Origin: Clostridia bacterium
GTDB lineage: Bacteria > Bacillota > Clostridia > Christensenellales > Aristaeellaceae
Direction: 5' to 3'
DNA length: 15,370 nt
Assembly: GCA_900769075.1 (NCBI GenBank)
Contig: CAAGFE010000109.1
Span: 1-15,370 of the forward strand
The notes below the pieces were generated by a model. That model had not been told where the DNA came from, ran no database searches, and saw only the letters and a list, made by a program, of their open reading frames with translations. The position numbers were made by a program, and so were the translations under genes. Below, in pieces: positions 1-6,116 of the stretch. Position 1 is the first letter of the stretch. Each line of letters starts with the position of its first letter.

Positions 1-2
1 AA

Positions 3-95
3 GGTTTCGGCAAAGGCCGAAACCGCCCCGCCCGCGCGGCAAAGCCCCGCGATACGAATGAAGTCAGAGGGCCTGCGGGCCCTCCGACACCTCCC
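3..95 (-). repeat. Modular hairpin repeat, copy 1 (minus orientation)
   Basis: Positions 26-95, read on the minus strand, match 5800-5869 at 63 of 70 bases without gaps. Two hairpins lie inside the core. Hairpin 1 has arms GTCGGAGGGCC and GGCCCTCTGAC (minus strand) with one G-T pair. Hairpin 2 spans about 34-51 around a CTTTG loop. A third hairpin lies beyond the core at 3-24, with 9-bp arms GGTTTCGGC and GCCGAAACC and loop AAAG. It is unrelated in sequence to the hairpin in the same position of copy 2. The element may continue past the left window edge. This resembles REP/BIME-type palindromic repeats; the family is not recognised. Confidence 0.85.
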
Positions 96-108
96 TGTGA
101 GGTTTTTT
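89..108 (+). terminator. Weak terminator-like hairpin
   Basis: A 5-bp stem ACCTC/GAGGT (89-93 and 99-103) is followed by a run of T to 108. The stem is short, so this is at best a weak terminator of a gene left of the window. It overlaps the edge of the hairpin repeat. Confidence 0.3.
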
Positions 109-306
109 GACAGTCTGGGAAAGATTTCCCTCATTTCCTTGTTTTTGCAGGAAAGGGCCAGGTTTTTCCGTTTATTTTCCGGAAGCATCGAATCATTTCA
201 TCTGTTCATCGTCTATAAGGTGTAAGGTTCGAATCTTCAAGCAAGGAGGCCGCATTCCCTCCCGCCTTTCGGGCGCGGCATCCGATCCAAAGGAGGAACC
301 CATGCC

Positions 307-858
307 ATGGACGCTGTAAGGGGCCCTGACAGCATCTGTCCCACGGTCGATTTCCCGGCCGAAGCCCAGCCGGACGTCATCCTGACCCGGCTGGTGGAAA
401 CCTATCAGACCGCGCTGCTTCGCATCTGCTACATGATCCTGCGCGACGAAGCGCTGGCGGAGGACGCAGTGCAGGAAACCTTCCTCAAGGCTTACAAGGC
501 CCTCCACACCTTCCGGGGGGAAAGCGGCGAAAAGACCTGGCTGTTCCGCATCGGCGTAAACGTCTGCCGGGATATGCGGCGCGGGCGCTGGTTCCGCTAC
601 ATCGACCGCCGCGTCACGCCGGAAACGCTGCCCATCCCTGCCGCTGAGGCTGAGGAGGAGCATCTGGACCTGTCCCGGGCCATCCATCAGCTGAAGGACC
701 GGGACAAGGAGATCATCCTCCTGTACTACTACCAGAACATGAACATCCGGGACATTGCACAGACGCTGGACCTGGCGCCCTCGTCGGTGTCAAACCGGCT
801 GACCAAAGCCCGCACCCACCTGAAAAATCTGCTGGAAAGGGGAGAGCATCATGGATGA
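307..858 (+). CDS. ECF-type RNA polymerase sigma factor
   Basis: The 183-residue protein has the two-domain layout of extracytoplasmic-function sigma factors, which direct core RNA polymerase to a small stress or envelope regulon. Sigma region 2 is at about residues 27-95, with the typical stretch DEALAEDAVQETFLKAY followed by W78-LFRI. Region 4 is at about 123-178, with a helix-turn-helix around NIRDIAQTLDLAPSSVSNRL. About 25 extra residues precede region 2, slightly longer than usual. The start at 307 has an AAAGGAGGAA site at 289-298 with suitable spacing. An ATG at 302 is in another frame and stops after five codons. The gene overlaps the following membrane-protein gene by 8 bases, which implies translational coupling and suggests that the neighbour is its regulator. 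The subgroup and target promoters cannot be assigned. Confidence 0.93.
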   Translation: MDAVRGPDSICPTVDFPAEAQPDVILTRLVETYQTALLRICYMILRDEALAEDAVQETFLKAYKALHTFRGESGEKTWLFRIGVNVCRDMRRGRWFRYIDRRVTPETLPIPAAEAEEEHLDLSRAIHQLKDRDKEIILLYYYQNMNIRDIAQTLDLAPSSVSNRLTKARTHLKNLLERGEHHG

Positions 859-3421
859 GAAGCTTCTGCGGGAACAGATCATTCGTTCCGTTGACCAGCA
901 ATGCGCCCATTTGACGCCCGATCCCTGCCTGGCCCGGAAGGTGCTGCGCGCGGCCGACAGAAAGGAGTCACCCCCTGTGAGAAAAAAGATGAAATTCGGG
1001 ATCGCCCTGGCGCTCATCCTGGCGCTGCTGACCGCCACCGCCGTGGCCGCTGCCCTGCTGACCGGCATGGAGCTGATCGAGCAGCAGGCCGTCCCCATGG
1101 CCCAGGCCAACGACGGCGAAGTGCGCCCCGAGGAAAAGTACACCTACGAGGAATTGAAGGCCATCATCAGGATGGCGGAGGAAAACGGCATCTTCCTGGA
1201 CGATGACACCTACGTCATGCGCGCGCTGCGCATGGGCGAGGGCTATTGGGAGGAAGAAACCATCATGGCCCTGTGCCGGGAAGCCTTCGGCGGCCTCTTC
1301 TACGAGTGGACGGTGGAGGAACAGCACTTCTTCCAGGACATGATGGGGGAGATCGGCTGGTCGCAGAACAACGACTATCCGCTGCCCGGCGAGAACGACA
1401 TGCCCTCCGAAACCGCCCGCGCGCTGGCGAAGCAGCTTCTCCACGAAGCCTACGGCGCAGACCTGCCCCTGGATGATCCCGCGCTGTACCGCTCCGTGGA
1501 GGAGTTCTTCCCCCATGGCGATGACCAACTTTACGATGAAATCAACTGGCAGTTCACCTTCTATCCCCGCACGCTGGACGGGGCGACCTATGTTGTCCGC
1601 TTTGACAAGAACGGCGGCAGCGTCAGTCATGACAAGTTCGTGCCGGACGCGCAGGTGTACGGCTATGACGAGCAAACCCTGGTCGGCTGGGTGGACAGCG
1701 TGTACAACTACCGCATGGGCGGCACGGGCATGCGGAACTGGAAAGCCGACGCCTGGTACGCCTTCGGGCAGAAGCTGCCTAAGGCGACCCATTCCGAGCA
1801 GTGGAACGAGGAATTCGACGGCTACGCGGCCTCCGTGTACCTCCTGCCCGGCGAGGGCGACCTGACCCGGAAGCAGGCGCGGGATATCGCCTTTGCCGAC
1901 GCGGGCGTGAAGGACTACACCAACGTGAGCGAGGTGCTGCTGGGCCGGGGCGATCAGCGCATCTGGAAGATCAGCTTCAGCACCGCCGAGGCGACCGGCA
2001 CCCGTCAGCTGCTGTCCTACGAGATCGACAGCAAGACCCACGAAATTCTCCGCAAGCTCGACCTGACCAACGAAGCCGCCTGCGCCTGCTACATGCTGGA
2101 CGAAACCTACCGCGCCCATGTGCCCGAGCTGGCGCTGACCCAGGACAAGGCCATCGAGCTGGCCGTGGCGGCGCTGTATGCCGAGCTGGGCGACGATACC
2201 ATCCCCTATACCGACAAGCAGTTTTATACCATTGATGTGAATGCCTTTAACGGCAACTACCATTTCATGTTCCGCACCAAGTCGATGGCCTACGGCAACG
2301 CCTCCGTGCGGGTGTACGCTGACGGCAGGGTGGACGTCTGGTTCGCCAACCCGCCCGGACTGGACGGCGACAAGCTCTTCAAGTGCTACGAGGGCATCTA
2401 CGGCCCCAACATCGACTGGACGCAGGACACCTGGTACCGCTTCGGTCAGGACATGGCCCAGTACGAGCCCACCACCTTCGAGGGCAAGCTGTTCAAGCAG
2501 ACCACCTACCCGGAGGAATCCACTGTTGCCATCAGCCGGGACAAGGCCATGGACATCGCCTACCTGGACAGCGGCAGATCCGAAATCAACCGCATCGTGC
2601 TCATCGGCGCGGAGCCGAATCCCGTCTGGAAGCTGCGCGTGAGCACCGACCCCGTCACCACGCTCTATGAGATCGACGCCATGACCGGCGAGATCCTCGA
2701 CAAGGAATACTACTTCATCCAGCTGCCCGATTTCGACCATACCATGAAGATGTACACCCTGCGCCGCACCTACATGCCCGCGGCCCTCAAGGAGTTCGGC
2801 GTGGAGCGCATCGCCGCGGAGCTGCTGGCGAAGGATCAGGTGAGCGTGTTCGGGACGACCGAATCGCCGGATTCCGTCATTTACGGCAACTACCGGGTCG
2901 TATCGGACGGCATGACCGTGACCTTCGAGTCCATGGATGCCAGCCTGCCCTCCTACGTCGTGACCGTGGCGGAGGACGCGATGAGCGCCCAGGTAGAGGT
3001 CGGCGCCATCTCCCCGGAAAATCGGCAAACCACGACCCTGGACATCGCCGCCATTCAGGCGGACTACGGCAGCGACGAGCGCTTCTGGCCCCTGGAGGTT
3101 CGCTATGAATACTACGGCAAACAGGATGACGTCTGCTCCATCCCCCGGGCGGGCGAAATGACCCAGGCGGAAGCCGAGGCCCATGCCCTGACGCTGCTGA
3201 CTGCCGAGGTGGGGCAGGAGGCCGTCGACGCCCTGGGCGGGATGAAGGTCGGCTGCTGCTTCTCCCGCTTCCAGAATGAAGGCTCCCAAAGCCGCTGGAC
3301 GTTCTTTTTCGTCAGCGGGGAGGATTCCACCCGGGGCTGGAAGGTCACCTTCGCCATCTGGAACGGCGTGCCCGATAGCGGCGCCGACATCAAGGACGTG
3401 AACGACAACTCCAACGGGTAA
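851..3421 (+). CDS. Putative membrane-anchored anti-sigma factor with duplicated PepSY-like extracellular modules
   Basis: The 856-residue protein has a short cytoplasmic N-terminus (1-47), one hydrophobic segment (about 49-70) and a large outside part. No zinc anti-sigma motif (HxxxCxxC) is visible. The anti-sigma role is inferred from the 8-base overlap with the sigma gene and from the topology. The outside part contains an internal duplication. Module A occurs at about 187-333 and 430-558; compare WKADAWYAFGQ (297-307) with WTQDTWYRFGQ (523-533). Each copy is followed by a PepSY/YcdB-like segment: 338-403 with RIWKISFST...YEID...EIL, and 560-620 with PVWKLRVST...YEID...EIL. A third, weaker segment is at about 770-838. 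The start at 851 lies inside the sigma gene's last codons, with GGGGAGAG just upstream. A terminator follows the stop, so sigma and membrane protein form a two-gene unit. It may instead be a sensor of unknown type. Confidence 0.8.
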   Translation: MDEKLLREQIIRSVDQQCAHLTPDPCLARKVLRAADRKESPPVRKKMKFGIALALILALLTATAVAAALLTGMELIEQQAVPMAQANDGEVRPEEKYTYEELKAIIRMAEENGIFLDDDTYVMRALRMGEGYWEEETIMALCREAFGGLFYEWTVEEQHFFQDMMGEIGWSQNNDYPLPGENDMPSETARALAKQLLHEAYGADLPLDDPALYRSVEEFFPHGDDQLYDEINWQFTFYPRTLDGATYVVRFDKNGGSVSHDKFVPDAQVYGYDEQTLVGWVDSVYNYRMGGTGMRNWKADAWYAFGQKLPKATHSEQWNEEFDGYAASVYLLPGEGDLTRKQARDIAFADAGVKDYTNVSEVLLGRGDQRIWKISFSTAEATGTRQLLSYEIDSKTHEILRKLDLTNEAACACYMLDETYRAHVPELALTQDKAIELAVAALYAELGDDTIPYTDKQFYTIDVNAFNGNYHFMFRTKSMAYGNASVRVYADGRVDVWFANPPGLDGDKLFKCYEGIYGPNIDWTQDTWYRFGQDMAQYEPTTFEGKLFKQTTYPEESTVAISRDKAMDIAYLDSGRSEINRIVLIGAEPNPVWKLRVSTDPVTTLYEIDAMTGEILDKEYYFIQLPDFDHTMKMYTLRRTYMPAALKEFGVERIAAELLAKDQVSVFGTTESPDSVIYGNYRVVSDGMTVTFESMDASLPSYVVTVAEDAMSAQVEVGAISPENRQTTTLDIAAIQADYGSDERFWPLEVRYEYYGKQDDVCSIPRAGEMTQAEAEAHALTLLTAEVGQEAVDALGGMKVGCCFSRFQNEGSQSRWTFFFVSGEDSTRGWKVTFAIWNGVPDSGADIKDVNDNSNG

Positions 3422-3427
3422 GATCGA

Positions 3428-3456
3428 GGGCTGCTGCAATGTGCGGCAGCCCTTTT
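3428..3456 (+). terminator. Rho-independent terminator of the sigma/anti-sigma unit
   Basis: Arms GGGCTGCTGC (3428-3437) and GCGGCAGCCC (3443-3452) form a 10-bp stem with one G-T pair and loop AATGT, followed by TTTTCT. It begins seven bases after the stop codon at 3421. Confidence 0.9.
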
Positions 3457-3509
3457 CTGTCCCCCATGTGACGGTGGTGTAAAATCTGCCTCCGCCCTTC
3501 CTCCGCCAA

Positions 3510-3538
3510 TTGACTTTCCCCCGCCAATGTGCTATCCT
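3510..3538 (+). promoter_or_regulatory. Sigma-A-type promoter with extended -10, for the deacetylase/glycosidase gene
   Basis: TTGACT (3510-3515) is separated by 17 bases from TATCCT (3533-3538), and TGC directly precedes the -10 as an extended element. The predicted transcript start is near 3545. Two direct copies of CCGCCAAT (3503-3510 and 3521-3528) bracket the -35 box, and a related CCGCCCTT lies at 3492-3499. Confidence 0.75.
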
Positions 3539-3545
3539 CAGACAT

Positions 3546-3570
3546 GGCATGCTGGCTTCTCCGGCATGCC
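3546..3570 (+). promoter_or_regulatory. Stem-loop at the predicted 5' end of the mRNA
   Basis: Arms GGCATGCTGG (3546-3555) and CCGGCATGCC (3561-3570) form a 10-bp stem with one G-T pair and loop CTTCT. It begins right at the transcript start predicted from the promoter at 3510-3538 and ends about 12 bases before the Shine-Dalgarno GGAAGG (3582-3587). There is no T run, so it is not a terminator. A role in mRNA stability is inference. Confidence 0.6.
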
Positions 3571-3600
3571 TGACCTACTGCGGAAGGATTGAAATCAACG

Positions 3601-5745
3601 ATGAAAAAGTGGCTCATCGCCCTGCTCCTGACCCTGGTGACGGTCTGCGCGGCCAATGCCGCGCTCGCTGCCGAGGCGGCGGATATCACCGAATTGTGCA
3701 AGTTCAAGACCACCTCCAGCAAGTATAAATACACCCAGATGACCGACAAGAAGTACACCACCTACTGGAAGGCCAACAAAGCCGTCAACCCGTCCATTCA
3801 GATCACCGCCCCGGAGGATAACCTGGCAGGCGGCATCTACGCCTGCTTCGGCAACCTGCCCGCCAGCTGGGAGGTGCAGGTGTCCAAGGACGGCACCAAG
3901 TGGGAGACCGTCGCCCAGGGCCCCAGCTATCTCCATGCCTGGGTGCCCCTGCCCGAGCCGGCCCGCTACGTCCGCATGCAGGTGACCACCGGCAAGCAGT
4001 ACGAATTGTATCTGAACGAATTCTTCGTGCTGGGCGTGGGTGAAAAGCCCGCCTGGGTGCAGGACTGGCAGCCCACCTGCGAGAAGGCGGACATCCTGTT
4101 CATCTCCACCCACCCGGACGATGAGCTGATCTTCTTCGGCGGCGCGATTCCCACCTACGCCACGGAACAGAAGCGCGATGTGGTGGTGGCCTACCTGACC
4201 CGCTCCAACCCCACCCGCTCCTCCGAGCTGCTCAACGGCCTGTGGTACATGGGCGTGCGGAATTATCCCGTCATCGGCGGCTTCAGCGACAAGATGTACA
4301 AGGTGATGAACAAATCCTACGAGTACGCCGGCAGCGGCTCCCTCTCCAGGGGCAAGAACCTGGTCAACGAGTGGTTCGTGGAATTGTACCGCAGGTATAA
4401 GCCCGAGGTCGTCGTCACCCATGACATCAACGGCGAATACAGCCACAGCATGCACATGATGGTCTCCGACGCTGCCTACAATGCCATCGCCATCGCCGCG
4501 GATGAGGATCAGTACACCGACCTGACCGTGGCCTACGGCACCTGGGAGGTCAAGAAGCTCTACCGCCACCTGTGGGGCGAGAACCAGATTCATATGGACT
4601 GGTCCGTTCCGCTTGCCAGCATGGGCGGCGCCACCAGCCTCGAGCTGGCGGACAGCGCCTACGAGCTGTTCCACAAGACCCAGGAAACCTCCGGCCAGAG
4701 CGTGCTGACCACCGGCGTGGAATACGACAACACCCTCTTCGGTCTGGTGCATTCCACCGTGGGCGAGGATGTGCAGAAGAACGACTTCCTGGAGAACATT
4801 GACCTGAGCGGCAAGCCCGCCGCGGAGGAACCCGCCGCCGTGCCGCCTGCCTATGCCGCCCTCCTGCCGGAACTGAATGAGCGTGGCTTCCTTGATGAGG
4901 GCGAGTTCATCTATTCCTCCGAGGACGAGGGCCTGTGGATCTTCATCAACCAGACCTGCAAGATCATCATCGAGCGCAAGTACGACGCGACCCAGCCCCT
5001 GACCTGGTTTGAAACCGAGATCTGGACGGATATCGAGCAGGGCGAAATGCTCCGCACCCTCTGGAACGATAGCGCGAAACGAACCAAGGTGCGCGTGGAC
5101 GCGGCGGAAACCGCCAAAAAGCACCATGTGGTCTTTGCCACCAACACGGACTACTTCACCTACCGCGTCTCCGTGGAGAACGGACGACCCACCGGCGTGG
5201 TTGTCCGCAACGGCGAGATCCTCTACGATGACCGCTACAAGACCCAGGAGAAGGCGGACAAGGCAGGCATGCCCAATCTGGACATGGTGGCCTTCATGCG
5301 GGACGGCAGCTTGCAGGTGTTCCGCAGCTACGAGATCACCGCGCAGGAAATGATCGACATGGGCGCGTATGACGTATACTCCTTCGGCCCCTACCTGATG
5401 AAGGACGGCAAGCTCTCCCAGCAGGCCTATGACGCCAATGAGTCCAAGAATCCCCGCTGTGCCCTGGGCATGGTGGAGCCCGGGCATTATGTGTACATCA
5501 TGGCGGAGGGCCGCCTGGACCGCTCCCACGGCATCACGATGAAGGAGCTGGCCAAACTCATGCGCGCCAAGGGCTGCGAAAACGCCATCAACCTGGACGG
5601 CGGCCAGACGGCGGTGCTGATCTTCATGGGCAAGCAGCTCAACAAGATCGGCTCCTACGACGGCGGCAAGACCAATTCCCGCCCGACCTGTGAGGTCATG
5701 GGCGTGGGCTATTCCGAGCAGGTGGGCACCTACGAGGTGAAATAA
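3601..5745 (+). CDS. Secreted PIG-L-type deacetylase fused to a phosphodiester glycosidase domain
   Basis: The 714-residue protein starts with a signal peptide (1-24, cleavage near ALA-AEA). Residues about 28-147 resemble a discoidin/F5-8C-type carbohydrate-binding beta-sandwich. Residues about 162-400 are a PIG-L/LmbE-type de-N-acetylase: HPDDE at 171-175 supplies the zinc and catalytic residues, and SHSMH at 281-285 stands for the second histidine motif. Members remove acetyl from GlcNAc-type sugars. A Pro/Ala linker (about 404-418) leads to a C-terminal phosphodiester glycosidase (NAGPA-like) domain, about 505-706, with NLDGGQTA at 664-671 and a conserved-looking SRP at 693-695. That family cleaves sugar-1-phosphodiester bonds. 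The residue after DGG is Gln rather than the usual Gly or Ser. ATG 3601 is preferred over in-frame TTG 3589, which lies one base from the GGAAGG site. The gene is probably monocistronic and acts outside the cell. The exact substrate is unknown. Confidence 0.88.
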   Translation: MKKWLIALLLTLVTVCAANAALAAEAADITELCKFKTTSSKYKYTQMTDKKYTTYWKANKAVNPSIQITAPEDNLAGGIYACFGNLPASWEVQVSKDGTKWETVAQGPSYLHAWVPLPEPARYVRMQVTTGKQYELYLNEFFVLGVGEKPAWVQDWQPTCEKADILFISTHPDDELIFFGGAIPTYATEQKRDVVVAYLTRSNPTRSSELLNGLWYMGVRNYPVIGGFSDKMYKVMNKSYEYAGSGSLSRGKNLVNEWFVELYRRYKPEVVVTHDINGEYSHSMHMMVSDAAYNAIAIAADEDQYTDLTVAYGTWEVKKLYRHLWGENQIHMDWSVPLASMGGATSLELADSAYELFHKTQETSGQSVLTTGVEYDNTLFGLVHSTVGEDVQKNDFLENIDLSGKPAAEEPAAVPPAYAALLPELNERGFLDEGEFIYSSEDEGLWIFINQTCKIIIERKYDATQPLTWFETEIWTDIEQGEMLRTLWNDSAKRTKVRVDAAETAKKHHVVFATNTDYFTYRVSVENGRPTGVVVRNGEILYDDRYKTQEKADKAGMPNLDMVAFMRDGSLQVFRSYEITAQEMIDMGAYDVYSFGPYLMKDGKLSQQAYDANESKNPRCALGMVEPGHYVYIMAEGRLDRSHGITMKELAKLMRAKGCENAINLDGGQTAVLIFMGKQLNKIGSYDGGKTNSRPTCEVMGVGYSEQVGTYEVK

Positions 5746-5751
5746 CCCTGC

Positions 5752-5779
5752 ATCCGGCCATTCTCCTGAATGGCCGGAT
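5752..5779. repeat. 12-bp perfect hairpin after the deacetylase gene
   Basis: Arms ATCCGGCCATTC (5752-5763) and GAATGGCCGGAT (5768-5779) pair perfectly, with loop TCCT, seven bases after the stop codon. No T run follows, so it may protect the 3' end rather than terminate. Its outer CATCCGG and CCGGAT reappear in the true terminator at 5959-5993. Confidence 0.75.
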
Positions 5780-5799
5780 CGGACCATCAGCAAAACCAT

Positions 5800-5951
5800 G
5801 GGAGGTGTCGGAGGGCCCGCAGGCCCTCTGACTGGATTCGTATCGACCGGCTTTGCCGGTCGGGCGGGGAGTTTTCCTCCGCAAAATGCCATTTTGCGGA
5901 GGAAAACATTCATCAGCCTCGCTCGGCAAAGTGCCTTCGGCACTTTGCCGA
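5800..5951 (+). repeat. Modular hairpin repeat, copy 2 (plus orientation) with extra hairpins
   Basis: The core at 5800-5869 matches the reverse complement of 26-95 (63 of 70). Hairpin 1 (5807-5832) has arms GTCGGAGGGCC and GGCCCTCTGAC. Hairpin 2 (5845-5861) has arms GACCGG and CCGGTC with loop CTTTG. The spacers ATTCGTATCG and GGGCGGGG are conserved. After the core comes a perfect 18-bp palindrome around one central base (5871-5907), then a perfect 13-bp hairpin (5923-5951) with arms TCGGCAAAGTGCC and GGCACTTTGCCGA and loop TTC. The last begins with GCTCGGCAA, also found in the hairpin array at the right window end. Confidence 0.87.
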
Positions 5952-5958
5952 TATTCTG

Positions 5959-5993
5959 CATCCGGCAGTTCAGAAGAATTGCCGGATGTTTTT
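5959..5993 (+). terminator. Rho-independent terminator
   Basis: A 13-bp stem with one G-T pair (5959-5971 with 5976-5988; arms CATCCGGCAGTTC and GAATTGCCGGATG) and loop AGAA is followed by TTTTT. It lies more than 200 bases after the deacetylase stop, so a transcript of that gene would carry the whole repeat block in its 3' untranslated region. Confidence 0.88.
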
Positions 5994-6005
5994 GTGCGCA
6001 GGCGG

Positions 6006-6033
6006 TTGCAATTCCTGCAAATTTCTGTATACT
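6006..6033 (+). promoter_or_regulatory. Promoter of the Ig-like protein gene
   Basis: TTGCAA (6006-6011) and TATACT (6028-6033) are separated by 16 bases, just downstream of the terminator at 5959-5993 and about 85 bases upstream of the start codon. The surrounding AT-rich stretch stands out from the GC-rich background. Confidence 0.65.
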
Positions 6034-6116
6034 TAATGGGGAAGAACCGGGAAGAAAATCCAATGCCCACTCGTTATATGGGTGAAGCATCCAATCATGA
6101 ACCGGAGGTATTCGCT

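Larger units (their letters stand above)
1..306. other. Intergenic region upstream of the ECF sigma gene
   Basis: No gene is supported here. The left third holds a copy of the hairpin repeat (listed separately) and a weak terminator-like hairpin. A TTGACA lies at 107-112 but has no acceptable -10 at 16-18 nt spacing. A TATAAG lies at 214-219 directly after CGTC, but I see no -35 for it of either the sigma-A or the classical ECF type. The promoter of the sigma gene is therefore unresolved. The stretch 113-210 is unusually AT- and pyrimidine-rich compared with the rest of the window, as expected of a regulatory region. The short reading frame at 107-319 has no ribosome binding site and ends inside the sigma gene, so it is not accepted. 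Confidence 0.6.
5746..6116. other. Hairpin-rich intergenic region
   Basis: This 371-base gap contains no gene. In order it holds a 12-bp hairpin after the stop codon, the second copy of the hairpin repeat, two further perfect hairpins, a terminator, a promoter and a leader of about 77 bases. All are listed separately. In the leader, GGGAAGAA occurs twice (6039-6046 and 6049-6056). An open frame runs from 5853 into the next gene, but it crosses these elements and is not coding. Confidence 0.8.

Noticed and set aside
3..95. CRISPR array made of the hairpin repeats
   Set aside because: There are no regularly spaced direct repeats with unique spacers and no cas genes. The copies are inverted and 5.7 kb apart.
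107..135. TTGACA at 107-112 as a promoter -35 for the sigma gene
   Set aside because: Only about two of six bases match a -10 consensus at 16-18 nt spacing, and the box lies within the T run of a hairpin.
968..3550. Minus-strand open frame of 860 codons opposite the anti-sigma gene
   Set aside because: It is a shadow of the strong GC bias at third codon positions. Its translation is His/Gly/Val/Leu-rich without recognisable domains, no ribosome binding site was found, and the plus-strand frame encodes a coherent protein.
3595..6090. Minus-strand open frame of 831 codons opposite the deacetylase gene
   Set aside because: Same bias effect. It also runs through the terminator, promoter and repeat in the intergenic gap.
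5853..6116. N-terminal extension of the Ig-like protein from ATG 5853
   Set aside because: The extension would translate two palindromes, a rho-independent terminator and the promoter, and would bury the signal peptide. ATG 6117 has a proper ribosome binding site.
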